A DNA stretch of 64,000 nucleotides from Prochlorococcus sp. AG-355-N16 (GTDB taxonomy: Bacteria; Cyanobacteriota; Cyanobacteriia; PCC-6307; Cyanobiaceae), in NCBI GenBank assembly GCA_003278545.1, contig QCEF01000003.1, positions 112,380 to 176,379 on the forward strand. Reading direction: 5' to 3'. Shown piece by piece: positions 18,388-28,642 of the stretch. The notes under the pieces were generated by a model, which did no database searches, was not told where the DNA came from, and saw only the letters and a list, made by a program, of their open reading frames with translations. The position numbers and the translations under genes are program-made. Numbering within the stretch: the first letter of the stretch is position 1; each line of letters begins with the position of its first letter.

Positions 18388-19452
18388 TCAAATTGCTATT
18401 TTTGGTTCACTTAAAATCTTAAATTTCTCTTTAATTTTTTTATTGAAAGTTTTTATAGATTTTTCATCAAAGGAAATTATTACTAATTCAAGCCCAGCAT
18501 TATCATTTGGTCTCCAACAATTGTCTGGAGCTTCTTCAAACCAAGTATTAATTTTCTTTCCAACAATTTGTGTTTGTAAAGGTAATGATTTGTTTGGTAT
18601 CCAAATACGTCCTTTTATTCGAAGAATGTTTAATTCATCCAAGATTTTTGACATCTCCTTTTCAAAGTCATTTTTTTCAAGGAAATAATTTAATTTAATT
18701 GAATCTGATACAAGTTCAACATGATTATGGTCATGTTCTTCAGTTAAAAACTCTTTATAAGTCTCTTTTTTAAAATTAAAATCAAATAGATAGTTCAAAT
18801 CAATTTTGCCATTATCGGATTTAAGGACTGGAGTAGATGAGTTTAGACTTTCTTGAATTTTATTTTTTACAACGTCAAACTGATCATCATTTAAGATATC
18901 TGATCTAGAGACTAAAACGATATCAGAAACTTCTAGTTGCTCCTCAAAAAGTTCATCTATAGTGGCGTTGTGATCAATTTTATCTGTTTCGTTATATTGT
19001 TTTGTTATTTTATTTAAATCATTAATTGGTGAACCATTAAGCATTGATTCTCCATTAACGATACCAACAACAACATCAAGGTAAATGGAAGACCGAATTT
19101 CAGGCCAGTTAAGTGCTTGAATTAAGGGAATTGGCAGTGCCAAGCCACTTGTTTCGATAATTATTGATTCGATATGAGGATTAAATTCTAGGAGAGCTTT
19201 TATTGATGGAACAAAATCATCTTGAACAGTACAACATAAACATCCATTGTTTAATTCGATTACGCAGTCGTCTTCAGATTCATCACATTTATCACAACTT
19301 TTAATCAAATCACCGTCAATTCCAACATCACCAAATTCATTAATTATTAAACCAAATTTTTTATTACTCTCTTTTAATAAATATCTTAGAAAAGTTGTTT
19401 TACCTGAACCAAGAAATCCTGAAACAACTATAACTGGTATTTTTTTTTTCAT
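18388..19452 (-). CDS. CobW/COG0523 family metal-chaperone GTPase
   Basis: This G3E-family GTPase has the P-loop 'VSGFLGSGKTTFLRYLL' (G12-T19), the metal-binding CxCC motif (C71, C73, C74 in 'NNGCLCC'), and the switch region 'IIETSGLALPIPLIQAL'. An extra cysteine cluster at 53-63 ('SCDKCDESEDDC') and the late 'EEHDHNHVELV' histidine stretch could bind metal too. The family includes zinc, nickel and cobalamin-related chaperones; the sequence does not decide which. The usual NKxD base motif reads 'SRSD'. The small cysteine-rich gene downstream may share its transcript. Confidence 0.85.
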   Translation of the reverse strand: MKKKIPVIVVSGFLGSGKTTFLRYLLKESNKKFGLIINEFGDVGIDGDLIKSCDKCDESEDDCVIELNNGCLCCTVQDDFVPSIKALLEFNPHIESIIIETSGLALPIPLIQALNWPEIRSSIYLDVVVGIVNGESMLNGSPINDLNKITKQYNETDKIDHNATIDELFEEQLEVSDIVLVSRSDILNDDQFDVVKNKIQESLNSSTPVLKSDNGKIDLNYLFDFNFKKETYKEFLTEEHDHNHVELVSDSIKLNYFLEKNDFEKEMSKILDELNILRIKGRIWIPNKSLPLQTQIVGKKINTWFEEAPDNCWRPNDNAGLELVIISFDEKSIKTFNKKIKEKFKILSEPKIAI

Positions 19453-19461
19453 TTTTTGTGA

Positions 19462-19974
19462 TTAACAACCTAAGCTATATTCTGTACTCTCTCCTGTAGA
19501 ACTATTTGTGCCATTAGCAATCGCACATAATTGTTTTTGTTGTGTACGACTAAGAACTGCATCAGTAAAATCTGCACCATCTATTTTTGCTCCTTCAAAA
19601 TTACTCTCCATTAATAAAGCATTTGTAAAATTTACATCCGAAAGATCTGCATCTGTAAAATCTGTTGCATAAGCTAGTGCATCTCTTAAATTGGCTCCAT
19701 TAAACTTTGAATTTTGCAATTTACTATTATTGAACACCGCGCCTTCTAAATTACTTTCACTAAAATTAAACCCATTCAAATCAAACTTAACATATTCGTT
19801 ACCGCTTAAATCTTGACCATGCATATCTGGCTCTAAATTAAGGTCTTGCTGGTTTCTAATCTCAGGAGGTCGTTTAGCCCATGCAGAATTTACAGAATTA
19901 AAAAATAAAATCCCAACGAACAACAAAGTAATTAATGCATTCTTTAGTGAGGGGAAAACAATTGATTTAATCAT
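19462..19974 (-). CDS. Exported pentapeptide-repeat protein
   Basis: A signal peptide (residues 1-34, ending 'VNSAWA') precedes a run of pentapeptide repeats from about 50 to 145: 'LNGFNFSESNLEGAVFNNS' and 'ANLRDALAYATDFTDADLSD' follow the A(D/N)LxX register that folds into a right-handed quadrilateral helix. The C-terminal region has two cysteines ('QLCAIANG' and 'SLGC' at the end) that may form a disulfide. Related cyanobacterial proteins are lumenal, with unknown roles. The gene is 9 bp upstream of the CobW-like gene on the same strand. Confidence 0.85.
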   Translation of the reverse strand: MIKSIVFPSLKNALITLLFVGILFFNSVNSAWAKRPPEIRNQQDLNLEPDMHGQDLSGNEYVKFDLNGFNFSESNLEGAVFNNSKLQNSKFNGANLRDALAYATDFTDADLSDVNFTNALLMESNFEGAKIDGADFTDAVLSRTQQKQLCAIANGTNSSTGESTEYSLGC

Positions 19975-20037
19975 AATAAGACTGTATTTTAGAACTTAAG
20001 TATTTAAAGTTTGTAAGAGTATCTTAAAGGAAAATAT

Positions 20038-20655
20038 ATGGCAATGTCACTAAAGGTTATTGTTCCTCCTCATCCATTAATAAAACATTGGCTTTCAATA
20101 TTGCGAGAAAAAAATACTCCAGATATTTTGTACTCAACAGGATATGAGCAATTAGGGAAATGGCTTACATATGAAGCATTACGTAATTGGCTGCCATATA
20201 AAAAAGAAATAGTAAATACTGATAATGGGGAAACAGATGGATTCTTTATTAATACTGATTATCCAATAAAAGTGCTCGCAATGTTGCCCGAAGGGTTATC
20301 TCTTTGGTTTGGATCTAAAGAAGTAATTCCTAATTCAACCCTCTCATTAGGAGAACTTCCTAAAACTATTGAATCAAATGAAGGAGTTATATTTTATTCA
20401 GAACAAATAACGACAAAATCAACCACATTAGAAACCTTAATTAAATTAAAGGAATTAGGTGTTGATTCAAATAGGATTCTTTTAATAACTGCTATTTGCT
20501 CAAATAAAGGGTTAAATGAAATTGCGAAATTATTCCCGAATCAGGTAATTTACACTTCTTGCATAGATGAGGAAGACAAAAAAACACCATTATTGGTACC
20601 CGGTATTGGGAATCCTTTATCGCGTTTAAGTACTATATTTCAAGATAAGAACTAA
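20038..20655 (+). CDS. Uracil phosphoribosyltransferase-like protein, catalytic loops lost
   Basis: The N-terminus 'PPHPLIKHWLSILREKNTP' and 'EQLGKWLTYEALRNW' closely follow the start of uracil phosphoribosyltransferase (Upp), and the C-terminus 'QVIYTSCIDEE' and 'LLVPGIGNPLSRL' matches the Upp uracil-site region. The PRPP-binding loop, normally DPMLATGGS, reads 'SEQITTKST' here, lacking the acidic residue and the glycines. The central 'VPILRAGLGM' segment is also replaced ('VLAMLPEGLSLWFG'). The protein is probably not an active PRTase and may be structural or regulatory. Databases may still call it upp. Confidence 0.72.
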   Translation: MAMSLKVIVPPHPLIKHWLSILREKNTPDILYSTGYEQLGKWLTYEALRNWLPYKKEIVNTDNGETDGFFINTDYPIKVLAMLPEGLSLWFGSKEVIPNSTLSLGELPKTIESNEGVIFYSEQITTKSTTLETLIKLKELGVDSNRILLITAICSNKGLNEIAKLFPNQVIYTSCIDEEDKKTPLLVPGIGNPLSRLSTIFQDKN

Positions 20656-20684
20656 TATAGAATATAGGAGTAAATATTTTACCA

Positions 20685-20975
20685 ATGTCTGAATACAGAG
20701 ATTCGTCTTCAAATAATCTTTTGTCATTAATAAGCGGTGCTTTTATTGGAGCAGCAGGTCTAGCATGGTGGTTAATATCTGAAGCAGACAAAAGAAAAGA
20801 GGAAAAAAAACAAAAAGCAATGATGTATTCCTCCAGAATTCAAGACGGCTCAGAAGCGATTGATTCAAATGAAAATATAAATGAAGTTGAAGGAGAGAAT
20901 CTGGAGAAGAAAGTTGAGCAACTTAATTCTGCAATTGCTGATGTGAGGAAGCAACTTGAAGAGTTGGGGCAATAG
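20685..20975 (+). CDS. Small membrane-anchored coiled-coil protein
   Basis: This 96-residue protein has one N-terminal hydrophobic segment ('LLSLISGAFIGAAGLAWWLI', about residues 12-32), followed by a lysine/glutamate-rich linker and a C-terminal heptad-like stretch ('LEKKVEQLNSAIADVRKQLEEL'). The pattern is like YtxH-type proteins. I do not recognise a named family. It lies between the Upp-like gene and ilvD on the plus strand, 29 and 23 bp away. Confidence 0.72.
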   Translation: MSEYRDSSSNNLLSLISGAFIGAAGLAWWLISEADKRKEEKKQKAMMYSSRIQDGSEAIDSNENINEVEGENLEKKVEQLNSAIADVRKQLEELGQ

Positions 20976-20998
20976 AATAAAAAAGGTTTTCAAATAAT

Positions 20999-22672
20999 AT
21001 GAATAAACTCAGATCATCTGCAATAACCCAAGGTGTGCAAAGATCACCAAACAGATCGATGTTAAGAGCTGTTGGATTTAATGATGAAGATTTTAATAAA
21101 CCTATTATTGGAGTTGCGAATGGATACAGCACCATAACACCATGCAATATGGGTTTAAATAAGTTAGCTCTAAAAGCTGAAGAGTCTATAAAAAGATCAG
21201 GTGGGATGCCTCAGATGTTTGGGACTATAACAGTAAGTGATGGGATTTCTATGGGAACAGAGGGCATGAAATATTCCCTAGTTTCAAGAGAAGTTATTGC
21301 TGATTCAATTGAAACAGCATGCAATGCTCAGAGTATGGATGGAGTACTTGCTATAGGTGGATGTGATAAAAATATGCCGGGTGCCATGATTGCGATTGCA
21401 AGAATGAATATTCCCTCAATTTTCATTTATGGAGGGACAATAAAGCCTGGGAAATTGCATGGAGAAGATCTTACTGTTGTTAGTGCATTTGAAGCTGTTG
21501 GACAATTAACATCAGGCAAAATTAATGAAGAAAGGCTAATCCAAGTTGAGAAAAATTGTATTCCTGGTGCTGGTAGCTGTGGAGGAATGTTTACAGCTAA
21601 TACAATGTCTGCGGTTATTGAAGTATTAGGGTTAAGTCTTCCTCACAGTTCCACTATGGCTGCTGAAGATCTTGAAAAAGAACTAAGTGCAGATAAAAGT
21701 GCTGAGATATTAGTCTCTGCAATAGAAAAAGATATAAGACCTCTAGACCTAATGACTAAGAAAGCATTTGAAAATGCAATATCAGTAATTATGGCAATTG
21801 GCGGATCAACAAATGCGGTATTGCACATCTTAGCTATCGCGAATACTGCAGGAATAGATATCAACATTAATGATTTTGAGAGGATCAGACAAAAAGTACC
21901 CGTTATTTGTGACCTTAAACCGAGTGGTAAATATGTGACGGTGGATCTTCATAAGGCAGGTGGGATTCCACAAGTAATGAAAATACTTTTTAATGCAGGA
22001 TTAATTCATGGCGATTGCAAAAACATTGAAGGAAAAACTATCTCAGAATACTTACAGAATATTCCAGATAAGCCTCCAACAAATCAAAATGTCATAAGAG
22101 ACATAGATGACCCTCTTTATAAAAAAGGACATCTAGCGATATTAAAAGGTAACTTAGCGAGCGAAGGTTCTGTAGCCAAAATTAGCGGAGTAAAAAACCC
22201 TGTATTAACAGGTCCTGCAAAGATTTTTGAAAGTGAAGAGGATTGCTTAAAATCGATATTAAATAACGATATCAAAGCTGGTGATGTTGTTGTTATTAGA
22301 AACGAAGGTCCTGTAGGAGGACCAGGTATGAGAGAGATGTTAGCTCCAACATCTGCAATTGTTGGTCAAGGGCTAGGAGAGAAGGTGGCTTTAATTACCG
22401 ATGGCAGATTTAGCGGCGGTACCTATGGTCTTGTTGTGGGTCACATAGCTCCAGAGGCTGCTGTAGGGGGAAATATTGCTCTAATAAAACAAGGTGATTT
22501 AATTACAGTAGATGCTGTAAAACAACTAATTGAAGTTGATTTATCTGACGAAGAATTAGAAAAAAGAAAAAAAGATTGGGTAAAACCTATTCAAAAATAC
22601 AAAAGAGGAATTCTTTCAAAATATTCGAGAATCGTAAGCACATCAAGTTTAGGGGCTGTTACTGATTTATAA
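20999..22672 (+). CDS. ilvD: Dihydroxy-acid dehydratase
   Basis: IlvD dehydrates dihydroxy acids in isoleucine and valine (and pantothenate) biosynthesis, using an iron-sulfur cluster. The 557 residues are full length. Cluster cysteines are in '[13 protein letters not shown]' and '[14 protein letters not shown]'. Other family signatures are '[14 protein letters not shown]', '[12 protein letters not shown]', '[14 protein letters not shown]' and '[13 protein letters not shown]'. Together with leuB it covers branched-chain amino acid synthesis. Confidence 0.96.
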   Translation: MNKLRSSAITQGVQRSPNRSMLRAVGFNDEDFNKPIIGVANGYSTITPCNMGLNKLALKAEESIKRSGGMPQMFGTITVSDGISMGTEGMKYSLVSREVIADSIETACNAQSMDGVLAIGGCDKNMPGAMIAIARMNIPSIFIYGGTIKPGKLHGEDLTVVSAFEAVGQLTSGKINEERLIQVEKNCIPGAGSCGGMFTANTMSAVIEVLGLSLPHSSTMAAEDLEKELSADKSAEILVSAIEKDIRPLDLMTKKAFENAISVIMAIGGSTNAVLHILAIANTAGIDININDFERIRQKVPVICDLKPSGKYVTVDLHKAGGIPQVMKILFNAGLIHGDCKNIEGKTISEYLQNIPDKPPTNQNVIRDIDDPLYKKGHLAILKGNLASEGSVAKISGVKNPVLTGPAKIFESEEDCLKSILNNDIKAGDVVVIRNEGPVGGPGMREMLAPTSAIVGQGLGEKVALITDGRFSGGTYGLVVGHIAPEAAVGGNIALIKQGDLITVDAVKQLIEVDLSDEELEKRKKDWVKPIQKYKRGILSKYSRIVSTSSLGAVTDL

Positions 22673-22693
22673 ATCAGCTCAAATTTTTTTTTC

Positions 22694-23080
22694 TTAATCA
22701 ATAAAACTTTTTATCCTATTTGCTAAATTTTCCAATCTAGAGCTGTATTTTGGTAAATTGCATTTTTTCCCATTATTGCTGTCCATCCATAATGTTTTAA
22801 CTCCACACCATAATATTGGTTCATCAGGGAAGTTAAGCTTAGAGATTACTAAAACCAACTCTTTATTTGATTTAAAAAGTTCTAATTCAAGATCATAAAT
22901 TTCTAATCTTTTACCTTCTTTATCTCTACATAAGATATTAACTGTTAAATCAATATCTTCATCTTCGAATTCGTATTCACCATTTATTTTTACGACAGAA
23001 TGCACAAAAGGTTTATTTGTTAAATCTGCTGACTTAGCGATTAAGCTCTCTATATTTTTAGGTGGATTTTCAAATAACAC
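22694..23080 (-). CDS. Conserved hypothetical protein, 128 aa
   Basis: I do not recognise this protein. It is a soluble, mixed alpha/beta-looking 128-residue product with 'EDEDIDLTVNILCRDKEG' and 'LNFPDEPILWCGVKTLWM' as its most distinctive stretches. The start ATG overlaps the 3' end of the upstream CIA30-like gene by 11 bp, so both are very likely cotranscribed and translationally coupled. A shared function is inference only. Confidence 0.65.
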   Translation of the reverse strand: MLFENPPKNIESLIAKSADLTNKPFVHSVVKINGEYEFEDEDIDLTVNILCRDKEGKRLEIYDLELELFKSNKELVLVISKLNFPDEPILWCGVKTLWMDSNNGKKCNLPKYSSRLENLANRIKSFID

Positions 23081-23618
23081 TTATTGATTTAATTAAAACT
23101 TTTATTGAACCCTGTTTAAACTCATTATTAAGTAATCCATCATCACCGAACTTAGAGTGTAGTAGTTGCAATCTTTTAATTTTAGATGGCTTGAATTTAA
23201 ATGGGAAACGTACTTTATTAGCTCTTACTGAAGGTTTTAACTCACTAAAAGGAATTTGAACATTTGTTGTCCCGAATTTTTTTGTTGGAAATGATTTAAT
23301 CCATCTAAGTCCACCAGGAATAAATTCGGTTAGTCCTAGTAGATCATCTTCACAAGCGACAGCAAATTTAAAAGTTCTTCCTTGTCCATCAATATTTAAT
23401 TCAAAAGATGAATACTCAGATACATTTAAAGAAGGTTTATATATAGAAGATCTACAACTAACAAATCCTCCTGCTTTCTCGACAATATTACCCTTTAATA
23501 TCAAACCCGAATTTGAGGTTTCACAAAAAGCTGAACTTGATCCGCCCATAACAGTATCATTTAATGTTTTCCAACCATCGAACTCCTTTTTCTGGAATAA
23601 AAATTTTTTCTTACTCAT
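23070..23618 (-). CDS. CIA30 family protein
   Basis: This 182-residue protein matches the CIA30 (complex I intermediate-associated protein 30) family, a galactose-binding-like beta sandwich. The signature 'WKTLNDTVMGGSSSAF' near the N-terminus, 'AGGFVSCRSSIY', 'FKFAVACEDD' and 'VQIPFSELKPSVRANKV' follow the family order. In mitochondria the homolog helps complex I assembly. In cyanobacteria the role is unproven, with NDH-1 assembly or a lyase-related function proposed. Confidence 0.85.
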   Translation of the reverse strand: MSKKKFLFQKKEFDGWKTLNDTVMGGSSSAFCETSNSGLILKGNIVEKAGGFVSCRSSIYKPSLNVSEYSSFELNIDGQGRTFKFAVACEDDLLGLTEFIPGGLRWIKSFPTKKFGTTNVQIPFSELKPSVRANKVRFPFKFKPSKIKRLQLLHSKFGDDGLLNNEFKQGSIKVLIKSISVI

Positions 23619-23648
23619 TAAATAATTTAAATTATTAATAGACTTTAA

Positions 23649-24386
23649 CTAAATTTCTAATTCTTTTGCTGATTCCTGATCACAAAATATTGAAATTTGA
23701 TTAATAGATTTTATTAATTTTGATGGTGTTCTATCTGGTGGCTCTTTTTCATCTAATAACCTCTCAAGAGCAATTCTTTTAGAATCTCCACTAACTAAAA
23801 ATACTATCTTTGAAGAAGCTGAAAGAACCTTTGGAGTTAATGAAATTCTTTTTAAACCTTTACCTTCATTAAAAATAACAAAATCCTCTACATTATTATT
23901 TTCTTGATAAGGGAATAGTGAGGCTGTATGACCATCATCTCCAAGACCTAATAATGTTAAATCAAAAGTTGGAGGGTTTGATCCGCATTTTTCAAATAAT
24001 TTAGAAATAAATTGATTTTTAGTAGTTTCATCATCAGCGTTTAAATCATTGAAAATTTCATAAAAATAAGCTTTAGATCCAAAATTAGTTAGCAAAGAAT
24101 TTCTCAACATTAACGAGTTACTTAATTCTGAATTTGGATCAACACATCTTTCATCTCCTAAAAAGACATCAACCATATCCCATTGAAGATCAAAATTAGA
24201 TAAGAGATGATACACAGATTTAGGAGTTGAACCTCCACTTACACAAAATTTGAACCTGTCTTTCTTTTTTAAAGTATGAATAATGTAACTTTTAATAAAA
24301 TTAAAAACCGCTGTAGATAGCTCTAACTTGTCTTTGTAAATGTTAAGTGTATATCCATTCTTAACCTTTTCAATCATTTCATCCAT
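23649..24386 (-). CDS. pgl: 6-phosphogluconolactonase
   Basis: Pgl hydrolyses 6-phosphogluconolactone in the oxidative pentose phosphate pathway. The 245-residue protein has 'FCVSGGSTPKSVYHLL', 'VDVFLGDERCVDPNSELSN' and 'LTLLGLGDDGHTASLFP', the family's sugar-phosphate binding and catalytic segments. It overlaps the end of gnd by 13 bp, so the two pathway enzymes are coupled. Cyanobacteria use this route for night-time NADPH. Confidence 0.94.
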   Translation of the reverse strand: MDEMIEKVKNGYTLNIYKDKLELSTAVFNFIKSYIIHTLKKKDRFKFCVSGGSTPKSVYHLLSNFDLQWDMVDVFLGDERCVDPNSELSNSLMLRNSLLTNFGSKAYFYEIFNDLNADDETTKNQFISKLFEKCGSNPPTFDLTLLGLGDDGHTASLFPYQENNNVEDFVIFNEGKGLKRISLTPKVLSASSKIVFLVSGDSKRIALERLLDEKEPPDRTPSKLIKSINQISIFCDQESAKELEI

Positions 24387-25792
24387 TCAGTATGAAAACT
24401 ACCTTCCTTATCAATTCTTTCATATGTATGAGAGCCAAAACAGTCTCTCATTGCCTGAACAAGGTTCTGAGGAAGTCTATTGGTTCTATAACTATTCAAA
24501 TAATCTAAGGTACTGGATAAACATGGGACTGGAATACCAGCTTTTGTGGATAGAGAAACAACTTTAGCTAAGTTATCTAATCTTGTCGCAATTTCATTAT
24601 TGAACCAATCATCAAAAATTAAATTTTTTAGATTAGGATCTTTGTTATAAGCATCTTGAATTTTACTTAATAATTTTGATCTGATTATGCAACCACCTTT
24701 CCATATTTGAGCAATTGACGGCATATTCAAGCCATAGTTATATATTGCAGATGCTTCTCTTAAAATGTCCATACCCTGGGCATAGCTAGCAATTGTGGCA
24801 AGGACTACAGCATCAAATAAAGGTTTCATTCCATCTGATATATTTCCTAAATCAAAATCCTCTATCTCTTTAGATGGAATAGTTTTTTCAATCTCACTAC
24901 GTTGCTCTTTTAAAGAACTCATTACTCTTGCATTTAAAGATGCATAAATAGTTGGGACTGATACCCCCAGTTCTAGAGCACTTACAACAGTCCATAACCC
25001 TGTACCTTTCTGGCCAGCTTTATCTAGTATTTTTTCCACGACATCATCTCCAGTTATCTCATCTTTTGTATTTAGACAAATCTCTGTTATCTCAACAAGA
25101 TAAGAAGCTAATTCATCAGTATTATTCCAAATACCAAATACCTCTGACATTTGCTGACCGTTCATACCTTTGACTCTCTTCATAAGGTCATAAGCTTCTG
25201 CAAGTATTTGTTCAATTCCATATTCAATTCCGTTATGAACAGTTTTCACAAAATGACCTGAGCCTCCTGGCCCAACATATGCAACACATGGTCCGTCTTC
25301 AACTTTAGCAGCCATTTTTGTTAATAAGCTTTCTATTGCATCATATGAAGCCTTAGTACCACCGGGCATCATACTTGGACCCTCTAAAGCTCCTTTAGCC
25401 CCTCCAGAGACTCCCATCCCAATGTATCCAAAACTTTTACTTTCAAGAGTATTCACCCTTCTTTCTGTATCTTTAAATTGAGAGTTGCCGCCATCTATTA
25501 ATAAATCTCCTTCCTCGAGATATCCAGAAATATTATCAATGACAGCATCAGTTGCGGGCCCAGCTTTTACCATCATTAGAATTCTTCTAGGCCTATCTAG
25601 CTTATTAACAAATTCTTGAAGAGTTTCAGCTCCTTCTATATTCTTCCCAAGGCCACGACCTTGTAAAAATTCTTCGGTTTTTGAGTAAGTCCTATTAAAA
25701 ACTACACTAGAAAATCCATTTCTCTCTGCGTTAAGAACTAAATTTTCGCCCATAACACCAAGACCTATTAAACCAAAATGTGCCTTGGACAT
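24374..25792 (-). CDS. gnd: 6-phosphogluconate dehydrogenase (decarboxylating)
   Basis: Gnd oxidises 6-phosphogluconate to ribulose-5-phosphate, producing NADPH and CO2. The 472-residue enzyme is full length, with the Rossmann start 'FGLIGLGVMGENLVLN', the substrate motif 'MGVSGGAKGALEGPSMMPGG', and 'GHFVKTVHNGIEYG' with the catalytic lysine and the His-Asn pair. It is followed directly by pgl. Its product feeds prk. Confidence 0.97.
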   Translation of the reverse strand: MSKAHFGLIGLGVMGENLVLNAERNGFSSVVFNRTYSKTEEFLQGRGLGKNIEGAETLQEFVNKLDRPRRILMMVKAGPATDAVIDNISGYLEEGDLLIDGGNSQFKDTERRVNTLESKSFGYIGMGVSGGAKGALEGPSMMPGGTKASYDAIESLLTKMAAKVEDGPCVAYVGPGGSGHFVKTVHNGIEYGIEQILAEAYDLMKRVKGMNGQQMSEVFGIWNNTDELASYLVEITEICLNTKDEITGDDVVEKILDKAGQKGTGLWTVVSALELGVSVPTIYASLNARVMSSLKEQRSEIEKTIPSKEIEDFDLGNISDGMKPLFDAVVLATIASYAQGMDILREASAIYNYGLNMPSIAQIWKGGCIIRSKLLSKIQDAYNKDPNLKNLIFDDWFNNEIATRLDNLAKVVSLSTKAGIPVPCLSSTLDYLNSYRTNRLPQNLVQAMRDCFGSHTYERIDKEGSFHTEWMK

Positions 25793-25887
25793 AAAAAATT
25801 AAAAAACTCAATAAATACAGTGTGCCTGCAACTCAACAAAATTGCTCAAAAAACATACTTATGTCAGCGAAAAATGATGGAAAAGAT

Positions 25888-27183
25888 TTAAATAACAGTT
25901 CCGTTTGCAATAGTTGCATTTTTAACTACTACAACAATTCCATTTCTGATATAAAAACCTAATTCTGGCTTATCTGCTTCTTCTACTCGATCTTTATTAA
26001 TGATCACGACATTATCGCCAATTCTTGTATTCTTATCAAGAATTGCTCTTTTTACAGTAGTCCCTTCACCTACTCCAAGAGGAGTTCCGCCCCCTTTTCT
26101 TAATTCAATCCTCTCTTCAGGGGATTCAAAGAAATCGGCTCCCATAACAAGAGTATCCTCAAGAACCGAGTCACTTTCAATCCTGCTTCTTACACCTAAA
26201 ACACAATGTAAAATACTGCATGACTTCAAGATTGTGCCTTCACAAACAATTGAATCAGTAATTTGAGCATCTACAAGTTTAGAAGGGGGCAAAAATCTAG
26301 GCCTAGTATAAATTGGAAATTTCTCATCATAAAAACTAAATGGAGGTTTGGGTTGCTCAGTCAATGCAAGGTTTGACTCAAAGAATGCTCCAATTGTGCC
26401 GATATCTTCCCAATAATCATCGAATACATAACTTTTAAGAGTATCGCCTCTATCTAAGGCTTCTGGAATTATGTCCTTACCAAAATCCGTATAATTAGGA
26501 AATTTATTTAGAAGATCGAAGAGAGTATTTCTGCTAAAAACGTATATCCCCATAGAGGCTAGATATGGTTTTTCGGCAGCTGACTCCTTACTTAATCCAA
26601 ATTTTGAAGTATCTACTGCCATTGCCTTCAACTTCTCTCCAGTTGGCTTTTCACTGAATTCTTTTATATTTCCTACATCGTCTGTTCTCATGAGCCCAAA
26701 ACCCTCCGCTTGAGCTTCATCAACAGGCAAAGCTGCAACAGTTAAATCAGCGCCATTATCTCTATGATGTTGAACAAATAAACTGTAATCCATTCTGTAC
26801 AGTTGATCCCCTGACAAAATTAAATATTCATCAACATCCCATTCTTGAAATAACCATTGGTATTTTCTTACAGCATCAGCAGTACCTTCAAACCACTTAG
26901 GACTATCAGGAGTCTGTTGTGCGGCTAAAACCTCAACAAATCCTTGGCCGAAAGGGCCATTTAAATTATAGGTTCTTCCTATATGTCTATTAAGAGATGC
27001 ACTATTGAACTGAGTCAATACGTACATTTTTTCAATGCTTGAATTTATACAATTACTAATTGGGATATCTATTAAACGATACTTACCTGCCAAAGGCACA
27101 GCAGGTTTAGCCCTCATTTTTGTTAAAGGGTAAAGTCTAGAACCTTTTCCTCCTCCGAGGATTATGGCCAACACACGCTTCAT
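25888..27183 (-). CDS. glgC: Glucose-1-phosphate adenylyltransferase
   Basis: GlgC makes ADP-glucose, the committed step to glycogen. The nucleotide-binding start is '[20 protein letters not shown]', followed by '[16 protein letters not shown]', '[13 protein letters not shown]' and the glucose-1-phosphate site '[14 protein letters not shown]'. A left-handed beta-helix C-terminal domain (about 300-431) provides the allosteric site. The 431-residue length fits the cyanobacterial 3-PGA-activated form. It lies about 95 bp upstream of gnd and about 130 bp from the end of hemA. Confidence 0.96.
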   Translation of the reverse strand: MKRVLAIILGGGKGSRLYPLTKMRAKPAVPLAGKYRLIDIPISNCINSSIEKMYVLTQFNSASLNRHIGRTYNLNGPFGQGFVEVLAAQQTPDSPKWFEGTADAVRKYQWLFQEWDVDEYLILSGDQLYRMDYSLFVQHHRDNGADLTVAALPVDEAQAEGFGLMRTDDVGNIKEFSEKPTGEKLKAMAVDTSKFGLSKESAAEKPYLASMGIYVFSRNTLFDLLNKFPNYTDFGKDIIPEALDRGDTLKSYVFDDYWEDIGTIGAFFESNLALTEQPKPPFSFYDEKFPIYTRPRFLPPSKLVDAQITDSIVCEGTILKSCSILHCVLGVRSRIESDSVLEDTLVMGADFFESPEERIELRKGGGTPLGVGEGTTVKRAILDKNTRIGDNVVIINKDRVEEADKPELGFYIRNGIVVVVKNATIANGTVI

Positions 27184-27313
27184 TCAATCTAATGGAGGTA
27201 GATATACAACTATTTAAAGTAACTGATTATGGGTATATTTAGAAATACAAATGGTCAGTTTACGAAGGTATTTCGATAAATCACTGGAAAAACTTAATAT
27301 AAATCGAAAAAAG

Positions 27314-28624
27314 TTAGTTATTTTTATCCTCTTCTACCAAAGAAAACAATTTTTCAACGATTTTCAAAGAAACTTGTCTTTCTTCTCTTGATTGAGGACT
27401 TCTCAACTTAGTGACCGGCGTATGAAGTATTTTATTAATTATTCCTTTAGTCAGAGCTTCCACAACTTTTCTTTCTCTAGCCGAAAAATCTGGCCCCATT
27501 CTGCTAAGTGCTTTTTGCAATTCCTCTTTTCTAATTAACTCCAAATCTGATCTAAGTTTATTAATTACTGGAACGGCCTCTAAACTTGCCCACCATTCTA
27601 GAAAAATGATCCTTTCTTCTTCTACTAAAGATTCCGCTTCCTTTGCTATTTTCTGTCTAAATTCTTGATTTCTTGAAACGACCTCTTGTAAGTCATCAAC
27701 ATCAAATGATTTAACAAATTTATGTTGTTTGACATCATTAGATATATTTCTCGGTACACCAATATCAATAAATTTAATTCTATTACTCAAATTTATTTTT
27801 TCTATTTTTGTGAGATCAATAATTGGCTCTTCAGAAGCAGTACTGGTGAAAACAAGCGAAGATAATGATATGTTTTCTTCTAATTCGTTTAACCCTTTAC
27901 AAACAATCTCTAAATCAGGGAAGTCTTGAGCAAGATTTAATGCTCTATCAATATTTCTATTTAAAAGGATAAGTTTATGACATCCTTTTGATTTTAAATG
28001 AGTTATTAAAAGCCTACTCATTCGTCCGGCGCCAACAACAAGAACGTTCTCTGATTCCAAACTTACAAGAGTATCAAAACCCTTTTCTTGTCCAATTTTT
28101 AATTGAGCTAGTTCTACCGCTGCTGAACTGATTGACACAGCTCCAGTTCCTAAATTTGTTTCAGATCTTACTTTTTTACCTGTACTAACTGATTGAGTTA
28201 ATAATCTATTAAGAATTGGTCCAGTAGATTGATTCTCTTGACCTAATCTCATCATTTTTTTTACCTGCGAAAGGATTTGTCCTTCCCCTAAAACGAGGCT
28301 ATCGAGTCCTGCCGAGACTTTCATCAAATGCAAAACTGCTTCTTCCTGTCTAAAGCAAAAAAGATGTGGATTTAAATCTTCAAAAATAATTCCAGAATAT
28401 TCTGATATAAATTCTTTTATAGATGAAATTCCAGTATTTTTATCCTTTACTAGCGCATATATTTCCAACCTATTACAAGTGCTTAAAATTGACACCTCTA
28501 ATACATCAGAGAAAGCTTTTAGTGATTTCAATGACTCTGTTATAGATTGGTCAGGAATACTTAACTTCTCACGCACTTCGACAGGTGCCGTGCGATGACT
28601 CAGTCCGACGACAACAATATGCAT
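27314..28624 (-). CDS. hemA: Glutamyl-tRNA reductase
   Basis: HemA reduces glutamyl-tRNA to glutamate-1-semialdehyde, the first committed step of chlorophyll, heme and bilin synthesis. The catalytic Cys is C50 in 'ILSTCNRLEIY'. 'GLDSLVLGEGQILSQVK' and the NADPH site 'VLVVGAGRMSRLLI' are present, and a C-terminal helical dimerisation region closes the protein at 436 residues. It follows glpX by 18 bp on the same strand, so carbon-cycle and pigment genes may be cotranscribed. Confidence 0.96.
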   Translation of the reverse strand: MHIVVVGLSHRTAPVEVREKLSIPDQSITESLKSLKAFSDVLEVSILSTCNRLEIYALVKDKNTGISSIKEFISEYSGIIFEDLNPHLFCFRQEEAVLHLMKVSAGLDSLVLGEGQILSQVKKMMRLGQENQSTGPILNRLLTQSVSTGKKVRSETNLGTGAVSISSAAVELAQLKIGQEKGFDTLVSLESENVLVVGAGRMSRLLITHLKSKGCHKLILLNRNIDRALNLAQDFPDLEIVCKGLNELEENISLSSLVFTSTASEEPIIDLTKIEKINLSNRIKFIDIGVPRNISNDVKQHKFVKSFDVDDLQEVVSRNQEFRQKIAKEAESLVEEERIIFLEWWASLEAVPVINKLRSDLELIRKEELQKALSRMGPDFSARERKVVEALTKGIINKILHTPVTKLRSPQSREERQVSLKIVEKLFSLVEEDKNN

Positions 28625-28642
28625 AAAATCAAAAGTGAATTT

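Noticed and set aside
27242..27274. 7-bp inverted repeat between glgC and hemA as a terminator
   Set aside because: The loop is 19 nt and no T tract follows on either strand, so it does not look like an intrinsic terminator.
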